A stretch of DNA of 64,000 bases from Rosellinia necatrix (lineage: Eukaryota > Ascomycota > Sordariomycetes > Xylariales > Xylariaceae), in assembly GCA_021209875.1 (NCBI GenBank), contig JAGYVD010000001.1:4154001-4218000 (forward strand), in the 5' to 3' direction. How positions within the stretch are numbered: position 1 is the stretch's first letter; every line of letters begins with the position of its first letter. Shown one piece after another: positions 28,562-38,023 of the stretch. The position numbers and the translations under genes are program-made. Under the pieces are notes generated by a model that was given only the letters and a program-made list of their open reading frames with translations, ran no database searches and was not told the origin of the DNA.

Positions 28562-30030
28562 ATGAACATGGCTAAAAAGTATTATGGTGTCCGCAAGGGC
28601 CGTGTTTGCGGCGTGTACACAGATTGGGCACGTTACAAGGAACAGGTAGAGAAATGCGCCAACGAATCCCGCGGCTTTGACACGCGCGATGAGGCCGAGT
28701 TCTACGTCGCGACGGGTCGAACGCGCGGCGGAAGCGATGGCGATGCGCTCTTCGCCCAGTGGAAACGCCGTGCCCGGCAACAACCCAGCCCCCCGCCGAG
28801 CGTCGTCGTCAAGAGCGAGCAGAGGCAGCCGCCGCAGATCAAGGTCGAGGCGGCCTTCGACGCGTCGCAGTCGTACTTCTCCCAGGTGCCAGACTTCAGG
28901 CCCGACGACAAGGCGGACTTCGACGACGAGTTCGGCCGCTTTGCGTCGTCGCAGAACATAGAGCGCGGCTCCCAGGCCTGGCGGCGCACGCGCACGGATG
29001 CCATTCGCCGTAAGTCGTATCTCTCACTGGAGGGGCAGGGATGTTGGGACTCAAGCAGGCACTTGCTCACACCCCGTCGTCCAATGCAGATGAGATGGTA
29101 TTTCATTATTCCCATGAAGACGTAAAAAGAGAGATTAAAGGAGAGGACACGGACGATCGAAGCCTGCCCATGGAGAGGCAGTGCGAGATGACGAAGCTTC
29201 AAGTCTTCCAGAACATGTGCCGAGAGGTCGGGCTCGAGCCCCTTAACACTGCCGATGGCTGCGCCGCGAACCTCAAGAGCGTGCTGGTGAACATCATCGA
29301 CTACATCGATGCGAAGAGGGTCGGCCGGCCCGTCAGGGTTTGGGGGCCACACGAATTCGAAGAGTTCAGGCGATACACATTGAGCGACGAGAAGCGAATC
29401 GACCTCCCGACGGCCAGGGCGAACGGTGGGTTTCTCATACCGCTATTGCAGGTCCTCAGGTCCGAGAACGCGGCCAATTTATACCGCGAGAATAGGTACC
29501 GTGCGGAAACGGCCCGAGAGCGTCATGCCCGCCGCGCGTGGAGACGTGGTTCTGGTCGTAATGCCAAACGATCTCTCTCGATGGTCAAAGAGGAGGCACG
29601 CACGCCGCCTGAGAGTCCGTGGCGAGAGCGCGACCTCGTCTCACCCGCCCGCTGGCCGGAATCCGACCGTTCCTCATCACCTCAACCTTTCAAGGAATCT
29701 GACTACTCCTCGTCGCCTCAATCTATTAAAAGATCTAACTACTCCTCATCACCTCAACCTGTCAAGGAATCCGACTACTCTTCGTCGTCACCTCAACCTG
29801 TCAAGGAACCCGACTATTCTCCGTCACCTCAACCTATCAAGGAGGAGATGGCCGAGACGGACCCGTGGGACACTGAGAGTATCGGATCTTCGGTGATTGA
29901 GATCCTAGATAACATTATTCAAACGGGAACCAAGAGGGTTTTCATCGATCTGACACAGGGGGACGAGGACGAAGACATCACACAAGACGGAGTCACTTTA
30001 TCAAACCCCTATAAACGGGCCCGGTTGTAA
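28562..30030 (+). CDS. RNase H1 N-domain (viroplasmin-like) protein with SUMO-interacting motif
   Basis: The N-terminus (about residues 3-50: MAKKYYGVRKGRVCGVY, then TDWARYKEQVEKC, ESRGFDTRDEAEFYV) matches the small RNA/DNA-hybrid-binding domain found at the start of RNase H1 and in caulimovirus viroplasmin. No RNase H catalytic domain follows. One intron (29010-29089) joins two exons to 462 residues. The middle contains a predicted helical region (LQVFQNMCREVGLEPL, then NLKSVLVNIIDYIDAKRVG). Residues about 343-402 hold five 12-residue repeats of SSSPQPVKESDY type. Near the C-terminus VFIDLT (433-438) followed by QGDEDED is a textbook SUMO-interacting motif. The start may be the Met two codons downstream (28568), which has better context. 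A role in nucleic-acid binding with SUMO recognition is inference. Confidence 0.8.
29671..29850 (+). repeat. 36-bp coding tandem repeat, five units
   Basis: Units encode SSSPQPVKESDY-like peptides with substitutions (SIKRSNY, VKEPDY) and one extra Ser codon. They lie inside the viroplasmin-like gene, in a disordered linker rich in possible phosphorylation sites. Confidence 0.8.
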
Positions 30031-30410
30031 ACAAAGATAGATAGCAACTACGAAGTAGGTAGCAGGTGATTTTCTATCTATCCAACTATCAACAAACGGG
30101 TTATAGAGATACCCCAGCGTCAATCCACGCACCACAACGTACATCCGATACATATAAGTTAAGTTGGCTGATGATATGCATAATCATAATTATCAATAAG
30201 TCTGCCAAGATGAAGCTCACTCCTCACTCCACGAGACCCGGTCGACGTGTCTTAGTAGTTTCACATGAAGTCTTGAATCCATATCCGTTTCTATCTATCA
30301 AGGTTGCTCACCTTATTATAAAGTTATATACATTTATTTTTAATCTCCCCCTACCACGGTGCCCAATGAAGGCATCGTTTAGCCGACCCGGCATCCGATT
30401 TTTTTTTTTT
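30031..30410. other. convergent intergenic region
   Basis: This is the 3' region of the viroplasmin-like gene and of the UstYa-family gene. No further gene was seen. A run of 12 T lies at about 30399-30410, directly before the UstYa stop codon on this strand. Confidence 0.6.
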
Positions 30411-31455
30411 TCACGCCTCCGCCTTCGCCTGGCACTCCGCAGGCAGGTCGGCCAACCTGAGCACGCGGACGCCGTCGACCTCGCCGTCGCCCTTGGGATC
30501 GACGTCCGCGAGGCCGGGGGGCATCTGCCTCTGCCTGGCGCCGGGGGGTTTCTCGAGGGCCTTCCAGCGCTCGATGACGTCGCCGACTTGCTTCTCGCGC
30601 TGCCAGCGGGCGACGGCGTCGAAGTCGCGGCACTGCTTGGCGACGGCGAAGTCCGGGAAGGGGTCGGGCTGGCCCTCGCGCCAGTTGAAGGTGACGACGT
30701 CGACGTCGGCGTGGCACATGAGGTTCTCCAGGAGCGTGCCGAGGCAGTGGTTCAGGTGCATGCCGAACTGCAGCGGCGGCGCCAGCCCGTACCGCCGCCC
30801 CCAGTAGTAGTTGTAGTTGGTCACGAGCCCCTGCCGCAGCATGTTGAGGCAGTGGATCTGGTGGAAGACGTCGATCTGCCCCAGGTACCCGTCGCCCCAC
30901 GACTCCGACCACCACGACTCCGGCGCGCGGATGGCCAGGGACGGGTCCTTGCCCAGCCCGCGCACCTCGTCCCCCGAGATGCTGATCAGGTTGACCCGCG
31001 TGATCCGGTCCCAGGCCTCGTCCACGGCCGGGGAGGGGGGCAGGCGGTAGATGTCCCGCGGGTCGGTGGCGTTTGGTATCAGCGGGATGTGGAGGTCCCG
31101 CAGACTTCTGGCTATGTCTAGCTGATCGAGCACAGGCGCTGAAAAGGTCAGCATGGTCGAGCTTTCTATATCATGTCCGGCGTTTGGGCTTGAGCAAGCA
31201 CTCACAGTAGGCGCTGGTCCACTTCAGTAAATGGTTCCCGTGCTTGAAATATGCGAAACAAAGCGTAGCAGTTAGTATATTCGACACGAGGAGAGCGACG
31301 ACCCCTGAAACCCATGGGCACAATTGCTGAGTTCGCTTCTTTGGTCTGTTATAGGGTGCATCTCGAGAGTGTTCGGAGAGAAGACTCTCGTTCTGGCTGA
31401 GGGCGTCATCGCTGGAAAGCGAGCCGCGAACCTTCTCCGTCACGGCCTCGAGCAT
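30411..31455 (-). CDS. UstYa-family (DUF3328) oxidase, likely RiPP maturation enzyme
   Basis: UstYa-family proteins are fungal secretory-pathway oxidases that carry out oxidative cyclisation or other oxidation of RiPP core peptides (ustiloxin, phomopsin and asperipin pathways). One intron (31205-31139) joins two exons to 325 residues. A short cytosolic N-terminus is followed by a membrane anchor at about 47-70 (WVSGVVALLVSNILTATLCF). The lumenal part carries the two diagnostic HxxHC motifs: HQIHC at about 176-180 and HLNHC at about 211-215, the latter followed by LGTLLENLMCHADV. The join WTSAYSPVLDQLD fits the family. I chose the Met at 31455 for its better context; the Met at 31479 adds eight residues. 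It lies head-to-head with the repeat precursor gene 800 nt away, which strongly suggests that the peptide is its substrate. Confidence 0.92.
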
Positions 31456-32254
31456 GGTGTTTTTCGACTGCTCTATCATCCAACCCCACCATGAGACGAG
31501 ATACCACGAGACGAGATGATGATAACGTTCCGCCGGTGGAATTTTCGAGTCAAAGCACAAGTATATGCGCATATAGAAGTAGCACGGCAAAGACCCGAAG
31601 CTGGCCATGCGGCCCGGTCTCAATCATGCCACTTGCGTATGATCCTTCATTCAGAGCATCATCCGTACGATCCAGAGATAGACTATACTATCTACGGATC
31701 AGGAAAGTCCCACACGGCTTCCCAGCATGGAAGCCAAGCATCTAACGCGCGGGGTCGGATACTAGGGTTCGTGTTGATTGGCAAACCGACGTAGATAGGA
31801 TCGTGATTGTCCGGGAGGAGCGGTCAAGAGCGGGTAACTCGCGCCTATCAACGCGGAGGGGATCCGCGGTGTCTAGGCGATATTAATCACGACATCGTCA
31901 ACATCCGACGTCGACAAGACGCCGCCCCAGTTGGTCCTTGGGGCTTCGTGGGATCGTCCCGCTATAATTGGTCGAGGGTACGCCGTAAAATCGGAAGACG
32001 CTGACGTCGATGCACGTATGAGGCGTTGGGCGCGGAGGGCTAGGCTGCGGGGAGAGATCATAGGGGGGCTATGAAGCGTGAAGCCCGGAGCCGAGGGAAC
32101 GACGCTCTCCAGAGCATATATGTAGTATAAAAGACCAACTGTGATCACTTGAAGCACTGGTTGAACTCATGGGCTACACTCTCCGAGCAGACAGACCCCC
32201 AGTGTTTACACCATAATCACTTCCAAGATCGCTCCATTGGCACTCTCAACCATC
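31456..32254. promoter_or_regulatory. divergent promoter between UstYa gene and RiPP precursor
   Basis: The 800-nt gap between two divergent start codons is the only promoter space for both genes. A TATA-like element lies 122 nt before the precursor ATG. GACGTCGA occurs twice (31907 and 32003), the second as TGACGTCGA, resembling a CRE/bZIP half or full site. No ORF here looks coding. Co-regulation is inferred from the arrangement. Confidence 0.55.
32126..32133 (+). promoter_or_regulatory. TATA-like box of precursor gene
   Basis: TATAAAAG lies 122 nt upstream of the precursor start codon, at a plausible distance for a fungal core promoter. It is the best match in the divergent intergenic region. 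Confidence 0.5.
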
Positions 32255-32808
32255 ATGCAACTCCCTTTTATCACAGCGCTACTTGGCGCCTCTCTGGTTT
32301 GCGCGGCCCCTACGGGCTCAGGTATAAATTCAGGACACCAACGGAGCAAAGAGATCATCAGTGCTAATGTTGAGATACAGTCAAGAAGAGTGAAGATGTA
32401 GCCGCTTCGAGGCAAGCCGACCAAGCTCCTGCGCCCTGGCCTCTCTACGTAGCCAAGGATGCAAAGAGAAGCGAGGAGGCCCCCGCGCCCTGGCCATTAT
32501 ACGTAGCCAAAGACGCGAAGAGAAGCGAGGGGGCTGCTTCCCCCTGGCCGCTCTATGTAGCCAAAGACTCGAAGCGGAGCGAGGAGGCCGCCGCGGCGCC
32601 TTGGCCCCTCTATGTAGCCAAGGATGCGAAGAGGAGCGAAGAGGCGGCCCAGCCATGGCCGCTGTATGCGGCCAAAGACGCGAAGAGAAGCGAGGAAGCT
32701 CCCGCGGCGCCCTGGCCTCTGTACGTGGCTAAGGATGCGAAGCGAAGCGAGGAGGCCGCTGCCCCCTGGCCCCTATACGTGGCGAAAGACGGCGGTGCTG
32801 CCGAGTAG
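32255..32808 (+). CDS. secreted repeat precursor of a dikaritin-type RiPP
   Basis: This is a candidate peptide precursor, not an enzyme. One 59-nt intron (32322-32380, branch CTAAT) joins two exons to 164 residues. Residues 1-18 form a signal peptide (MQLPFITALLGASLVCAA). The rest is seven repeats whose core reads PWPLYVAKD; only the fifth differs, with Ala in place of Val. Cores start at 32434, 32488, 32542, 32599, 32653, 32710 and 32764. Between them lie six Lys-Arg sites (AKR or SKR) for Kex2 cleavage, each followed by SE(E/G) and a linker of variable Ala/Pro/Ser/Gln content. The last core is followed by GGAAE and stop. This is the architecture of UstA/PhomA-type precursors. The Tyr and Trp in each core are the likely sites of oxidation by the neighbouring UstYa protein. 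The chemical product is unknown. An alternative is a simple Kex2-processed secreted repeat peptide without modification. Confidence 0.9.
32434..32790 (+). repeat. seven tandem core repeats of 54-57 bp
   Basis: Spacing between successive cores is 54, 54, 57, 54, 57 and 54 bp. Third-position changes are frequent in the core codons but the encoded core is nearly invariant. The linkers vary in length and residues. This pattern suggests selection on the core peptide. Confidence 0.9.
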
Positions 32809-33255
32809 TGAATAGCTAGGTAGCGAGCGGTGCGTAGCCCTGTGAGCACAATTGGACCGACTACTTCGTCTAGGCTACCAAGACTGCTTGCCCCAATAAA
32901 GTTATATATCTGTGCGTAGGAGAGACCACCCGTGATTTCCCGCTGATCTTGGCTTTAATGACGAGGACCCGAATAGGGCCGCACGCCTCCGGTTGACGTG
33001 ATTTCTTAATATATAATAAAGACGCCCAAACCAGGGGAAAGTTCAAGCTCGCGTTGAGGACTCGATTGATGACAAAAGGCTGAAATTTGATATTTATGAA
33101 TACAAGTCTCCTAGTGTTTATAGCCATCACCGGGCTCTGTCTAATGCTCTAGTATACCCATTATATCTGTAGATTCTAAATCCATCTACCATATTAGCCC
33201 ACGCCCTAAAACATGCGACAATATAACCTGTTAGTTAATAGAAAACGTAACACCC
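32809..33255. other. convergent intergenic region
   Basis: This lies between the precursor stop and the b5-reductase stop and probably holds both 3' UTRs. No gene was seen. Confidence 0.6.
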
Positions 33256-34766
33256 TTAAAAGCAGAAGATCTGATCACCCATCTTCGACATGGCGCCCGG
33301 CTTCTCGAAGCCCAGCTCGACGAGGGCCTTCTTCGCCGCATTGACCATCCCCGGCGGTCCGCACAGCATGATCTTCGAGTCCGCCGCGGCCGCGGGGAAG
33401 CGCTCCGCCATGGTATCCTTCGTTACGTGCCCTACGCCCCCTTGCCAATCCGCCGCGGGGGGGTTATCCAGCATGTAGTAGAGCTTGAGGTTGTCGGGGT
33501 ACTTCCTCGCGAAGTCCTCGAGCTCCGTGCGGAGCAGTATGTCCTCCTCCGTCCGGTTGGCGTAGATCAGGTTGATCTCGGTAGTGTCCCGCTGGTCCTC
33601 GCAGATGGCGCGGATCAGCTGGTACATGGGCGTGATCCCCGACCCGCCCGCCAGCATGCCGATCCGCTTGCAGTGGCCGCGCCGGTAGCGCATGGCCCCC
33701 TTGGGCCCGCGGAATTTCACCTCGTCGCCGATTTCCAGGTTCGCCAGGTAGCCGCCCGTCAGCTTGCCGTCCGGATAGCACTTGATGATCAGTTCGAGCG
33801 TGCCTCGGTCGGCGTTGTTGGAGACGGGCGTGTAGGATCGGGTGACTGCTTGGCCGTCGACGGTGGCCGTGATGGCGACGTGCTGCCCGATGGGTAGGCC
33901 AAGGACCGTCCCAGGCGCAGGTAGCTCAAACGCCAGACGATATGTATTTGGCGCGACCAGATCCTTCCCGACCAAGGGTAAAGTTTGGAATGTGGTTGGA
34001 TGCAGCCACCCGCCTTGGCTTAGGAGTTCCGGCTTGGCGCTTTTCGGTAGTTTGACGTGCGAGGGATAGTCCAGGAAGCTGGGATGGGAGTGCAGAAGCC
34101 TAAGGAGTCTCCGGGATAGGACGGTGCTGGCGATGCCAAATGCGGCCGAAGCGATGAGGAAGCCCTCTAAGAACCCGAGACCTTGTGTCCTCCGGGGCAT
34201 CAGGGGCTTTGGCAAGGAAGCGAGCAGTCCCCGTTGGCTGGCGACTTGGTATAATCCCACAGTGCCCAAGGCGGCAACAACTGTCGCCGCACTGAAACGC
34301 GCCACGGTCTTGACGGAGCCCCGAGTGTTGTCGGGCGTGCGTGCTGTGACCCCGATGGATAATCGAACCGTGGACGTTGCCTTCCTGCCGCCGCCGCCCC
34401 GTAATTTGCCGACACGATATGAGGCCATTATTTCCGAAGCATCTTCGGAGTGGCCGGCATTGTCAAACTCTTCTGACGCATCCTTGCCGGCCACATCTAC
34501 GAGTACCTCAGCACCGCCAGGGTGGTCTTGGAGGTAGTCGGTGACATCGTACACTAAAGGGGGGGGGGCGGTAGGGGTAGAGAAGTCAGCGCCGTGTTCA
34601 GGTTGGCTTGCATGATAGGTATGATGATATAAATGGGTGGATATATAAATGGTTGGATATAAATGGGTGGCTTCTTACCTTGACCGTGAATGATCATCCA
34701 CGTATCGTCTGGTGTATTATGGGCGGCGACTTCTTTGGCCGTATATTCGATATCGTCGACAGCCAT
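33256..34766 (-). CDS. cytochrome b5 / NADH-cytochrome b5 reductase fusion
   Basis: The protein passes electrons from NAD(P)H through FAD to a heme and then to acceptors such as desaturases or P450s. Two exons (intron 34678-34554, with a C-rich tract before the acceptor) join to 461 residues. The N-terminal cytochrome b5 domain (about 5-75) has both heme His ligands, in HPGG (H40) and NAGHSEDA (H64). A Gly/Arg-rich linker and hydrophobic segments at about 118-135 and 157-175 follow. The reductase part has RSYTPVSN (268-275, FAD), GGYLANLEIGDEVKFRGPKG (flavin), GGSGITPM (332-339) and CGPPGM (427-432) for NADH, ending in the typical GDQIFCF. It lies between the precursor and the P450 and could supply electrons to the P450. 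It may equally be a housekeeping enzyme. Confidence 0.93.
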
Positions 34767-36309
34767 TCCGTATTTCGTCTGTGGATGTATATCAATTATA
34801 TTTATGATGATATTATGTAAAAATGCATTGGATTGAACCACATGGGTGACTTGGTCGTGAGAGACATGACGGTACTGCCTTTTAAATGAGCTGCGAGCTC
34901 GAGCTCGTGCTCGTGCTCGCGTCTTGTTTGACGCGGACCATTATGCCTTACAAATTGCGACGACATGGCGAGGAGCGTTATCATCGTGCCGAGTTCATGA
35001 CGTCTTTGGCTCATTTAGTGAGATGCCGAGGCTTGCGAGCAGTTTGGTACTCTGGCGGGTCAAAAAAACCGGGCTCGGATTCTTTCTAGTTTTTTTTTAA
35101 GGCGAGATAAACTCGATCGCCTGAGCGGGTCTTGTGGGTCTATTAATCTATCCTCGAGCTGACAGAGATATGCATGTCTTTCTGCAACTAACTAGGAATT
35201 TTTTCGCCTGAAATTATCCGGAATAGCTAGTACGTATGTACTTACTATTAGGTAGGTATGCACTTACTATGTTAAGTACATGCTTCCAATGCGATGGTGG
35301 ATAACCCGACGTAGCATACGTAGCTCTCCAAAGGGCCTACGACTTACACTGACATAGTACACTACACTGCGTGGATTGTGGGCCTGCTAGGCTACCCAGG
35401 CTATCCAGGCTACCTACACAGGCTGTTGAAAACACTATAACTTCGATCCCATAGGGCTGAATAGTATGTCCCGTCATCCTACCTATTTCTCATCGCGTCG
35501 GCAGTAGAGCCAGTCTGATCACGCTCCGCACGGAAGAATAGCACAGAGAGAAAGAGCTATGGCGTACGATGAGAATCTGACTCGGATCCGTATAAGTTTG
35601 GCTGTGTAAATACTTAGGTACCTAGTTTATCTTCGAGGAGTTTCCAGGCTCTGACGCAGATAAACGTGCCGCGGTTCAATTTAATATGATATACGCCAAG
35701 GAAACCAAACGCACGATTTTATGCAGTGTTGTCCAATCATAGGCTGAGAAATTATCGTCCAAAATAAAAGGGGGGAAGGCGAGGAGCCAAAAAAGGATAG
35801 GCACTACGTGTATTCGGCTTAGGGGGTGTTTTATGATCTGCCGAGGCCGCAGGGGACGGGCGGGCGCGCTATCCACCCGGTCGGGCCGCCTGGGCATCTT
35901 GCGAGTGGTTCACCATCTCCTTCCGGAAAACTTGCCTCGGCAGGCTCTTGCATTTATCATCGTACTATGATATTCCACTATGATATTCCACTATGATATT
36001 CCACTACGATATCCGCTATGAAACCCGGTACGAAACCCGGTACGAAACCCGCAATGAATCCCGCTCTGGTATCGTCGGTGCAATATCCCAAGTGCGATAG
36101 AGCGAAAAGGGACGATCGGGTCGACAGAGCTCCGACAAGGTCGCCGCGGACGTCCATAATGAGCCAGATAAATATCATCGTGTCCGTGTCTCTTGCTTCG
36201 AGCAACTGGCCAACATAACAGAGTATCTACTTCTCGAGTAACCAACCTCCTTGAGTAACCTGCTTGAGTGCTTAAGTGGATAGTCTCCCTAATATCACAC
36301 AACCTCGCC
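34767..36309. other. intergenic region with two tandem arrays
   Basis: This is the divergent upstream region of the b5-reductase and P450 genes. It contains AT-rich simple sequence and two adjacent tandem arrays near 35965-36065. No gene was recognised. Confidence 0.6.
35965..36065. repeat. adjacent 13-bp and 12-bp tandem arrays
   Basis: Four copies of a 13-bp unit (CTATGATATTCCA; 35965-36016, last copy degenerate) run directly into four copies of a 12-bp unit (ACGAAACCCGGT; 36018-36065). They end 245 nt before the P450 start codon. Confidence 0.85.
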
Positions 36310-38023
36310 ATGTCGACAAAACAGTTCTATCTTCTGGGCGAGAGCCCGGACGCTGCCAGGGATATTGAGATTCCCTCGCAGATCGACCTCGAGGGTCTTC
36401 GGCTTCTCATCGCATCCCATTTTGCCATTGTCGAACCGCAAGGTATGCATACTATCATACCACACAATCCCTCCCAGGTAAACTAATATACGGTCTTAAG
36501 GGGTTGGCTTTACAGCCCAAGACGCCTCTTTCACAACCGTGGCCGACGTGCTCTCGTCAGAAACACCCGTGGCTATCAGTATCGACGGAAAGGCTGTTCG
36601 CGAGGTCCCCGGCCCAAGGGGTTTGCCTTACGTGGGCAACTACTTCGAGGTCTACCCTGACCACCTTGGTAACCACCAGCGCCTGTTTGATACTTACGGT
36701 CCTCTTATCAAGACGACCAATTTTGGCAGTGCTGTGTATTCCACCAATGACCCCAAACTCTCCAACATTGTCTTCTCCGAAAGCGACTTTTTCACCAAGA
36801 GCATGATCAAAGGCCACCCGCTTCATCCTATCAAGAACAAGGAGGCCGGCGTCTTTCTCGGCGACACGGATACTGAGGAGTGGCGAACCGCTCACAAATT
36901 CCTCCCCCCGGCCTTAGGACCTAAGGCTGTGCGGCATTATGCCCCGACGATGCAGAAGACGGTCGAGGACAGCTTCAAGGTCTTTGACGAGCTAGACGAG
37001 AAAGAAGAGGCATGGAATGTCTATCCTTACATGCTCAAGCTCGGATCCCAGGCGGTGGGGAAGCTGGTGCTGGGAATGGACTTCGAGCACTTCACCGCCA
37101 TTGACGCCCCGCCACACGAGATGGTCATGATGATTGCCGAATCTCTCGAGCTCAACAAGAAGATATCATCAATGGGTAGCTGGTATGCCAAGCTTCCATT
37201 CGGCGATCCTAAAAGGCTTGGTGATATACAACACCGGATCGAAAAACTGCTCACTGAATCCGTTGAAAGAGCGGCCAAGGGTTCGGAAGACCTTGAGCTT
37301 CAAGAAGCTGCCCTGAAGGCCGAGAACATGGTGGACTATATCATCCGAGCGGTCGACAGCAAGGGCAACAAGCTGCCTAGGGACAGAATGCTCGAGCCAC
37401 TCGTCGTCGCAACTGGCGCCGGCTTCACCACAACTTCCAGCCTATTATCCTGGCTCATCTACGGCCTAGTGACGTACCCAGGGATGCAGGAGCGCCTGCT
37501 ACAAGAGCTCGTCGACAACGGCATCGACGAAAACACGCAGATGGACGCCGACCTGATAGGCAAACTGACGTTCCTCGACAAGTACGTCAAGGAGACGCAG
37601 CGCCGACACAACCCATCCTACCAGCCAGCGCGGGCCTCCAAGGTCGACATGATCCTGCCCGGGGGCTACAAGCTCCCGAGGGACTCGGTCGTGATCCCCG
37701 CCATCCACCACACCCACAACAACACGGCGCTGTGGGACAACCCGGCGCGCTTCGACCCCGACCGCTGGGACACCGACAAGGTGAAGAACCGGCCCAACGG
37801 CTCCTACATCCCCTTCGCGGCCGGGCCCCGCATGTGCATCGGCTTCAACTTCGCGCTCATGGAGGTCAAGACGTTCCTGCCGAAGCTCATCTACCGGTAC
37901 GACTTCACCTCGGCGAAGGACGGCCCCGTCGAGTACGATCCGATGTTTCAGCTGATCCGGCCGAACAACTTGTTCGTCCGGGCAGAACGCAGGGTGAAGT
38001 GGCCCCCGAGGACAAACGCGTAA
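36310..38023 (+). CDS. cytochrome P450 monooxygenase with N-terminal extension
   Basis: Two exons (intron 36443-36500, branch ACTAAT 9-14 nt before the AG) join to 551 residues. The splice giving EPQGVGFTAQDASFTT was preferred to a later AG. The heme loop FAAGPRMCIGFNF places the Cys ligand at 490. KETQRR supplies the ExxR motif, and FDPDRW the PERF-like motif. The I-helix reads ATGAGFTTTSSLLSW rather than the common AGxDTT, so the acid before the conserved Thr is missing. The first ~75 residues precede the usual Pro-rich PGPRGLPYVGN start of the catalytic domain and lack a clear membrane anchor, which is unusual for a fungal microsomal P450. The substrate is unknown. Its place near the UstYa/precursor pair makes a tailoring role possible but unproven. 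Confidence 0.9.

Noticed and set aside
30066..31121. 351-codon plus-strand ORF over the UstYa gene
   Set aside because: It lies antisense to the HxxHC-containing exon and its composition is that of a reversed GC-rich gene.
32434..32790. CRISPR-like array of regular repeats
   Set aside because: The repeats are coding, in frame, degenerate at third positions and in a eukaryotic genome.
32381..32849. Minus-strand repetitive ORFs with Ser/Leu/Phe repeats
   Set aside because: They are the complement of the precursor repeats. The plus strand has a signal peptide, intron and Kex2 sites.
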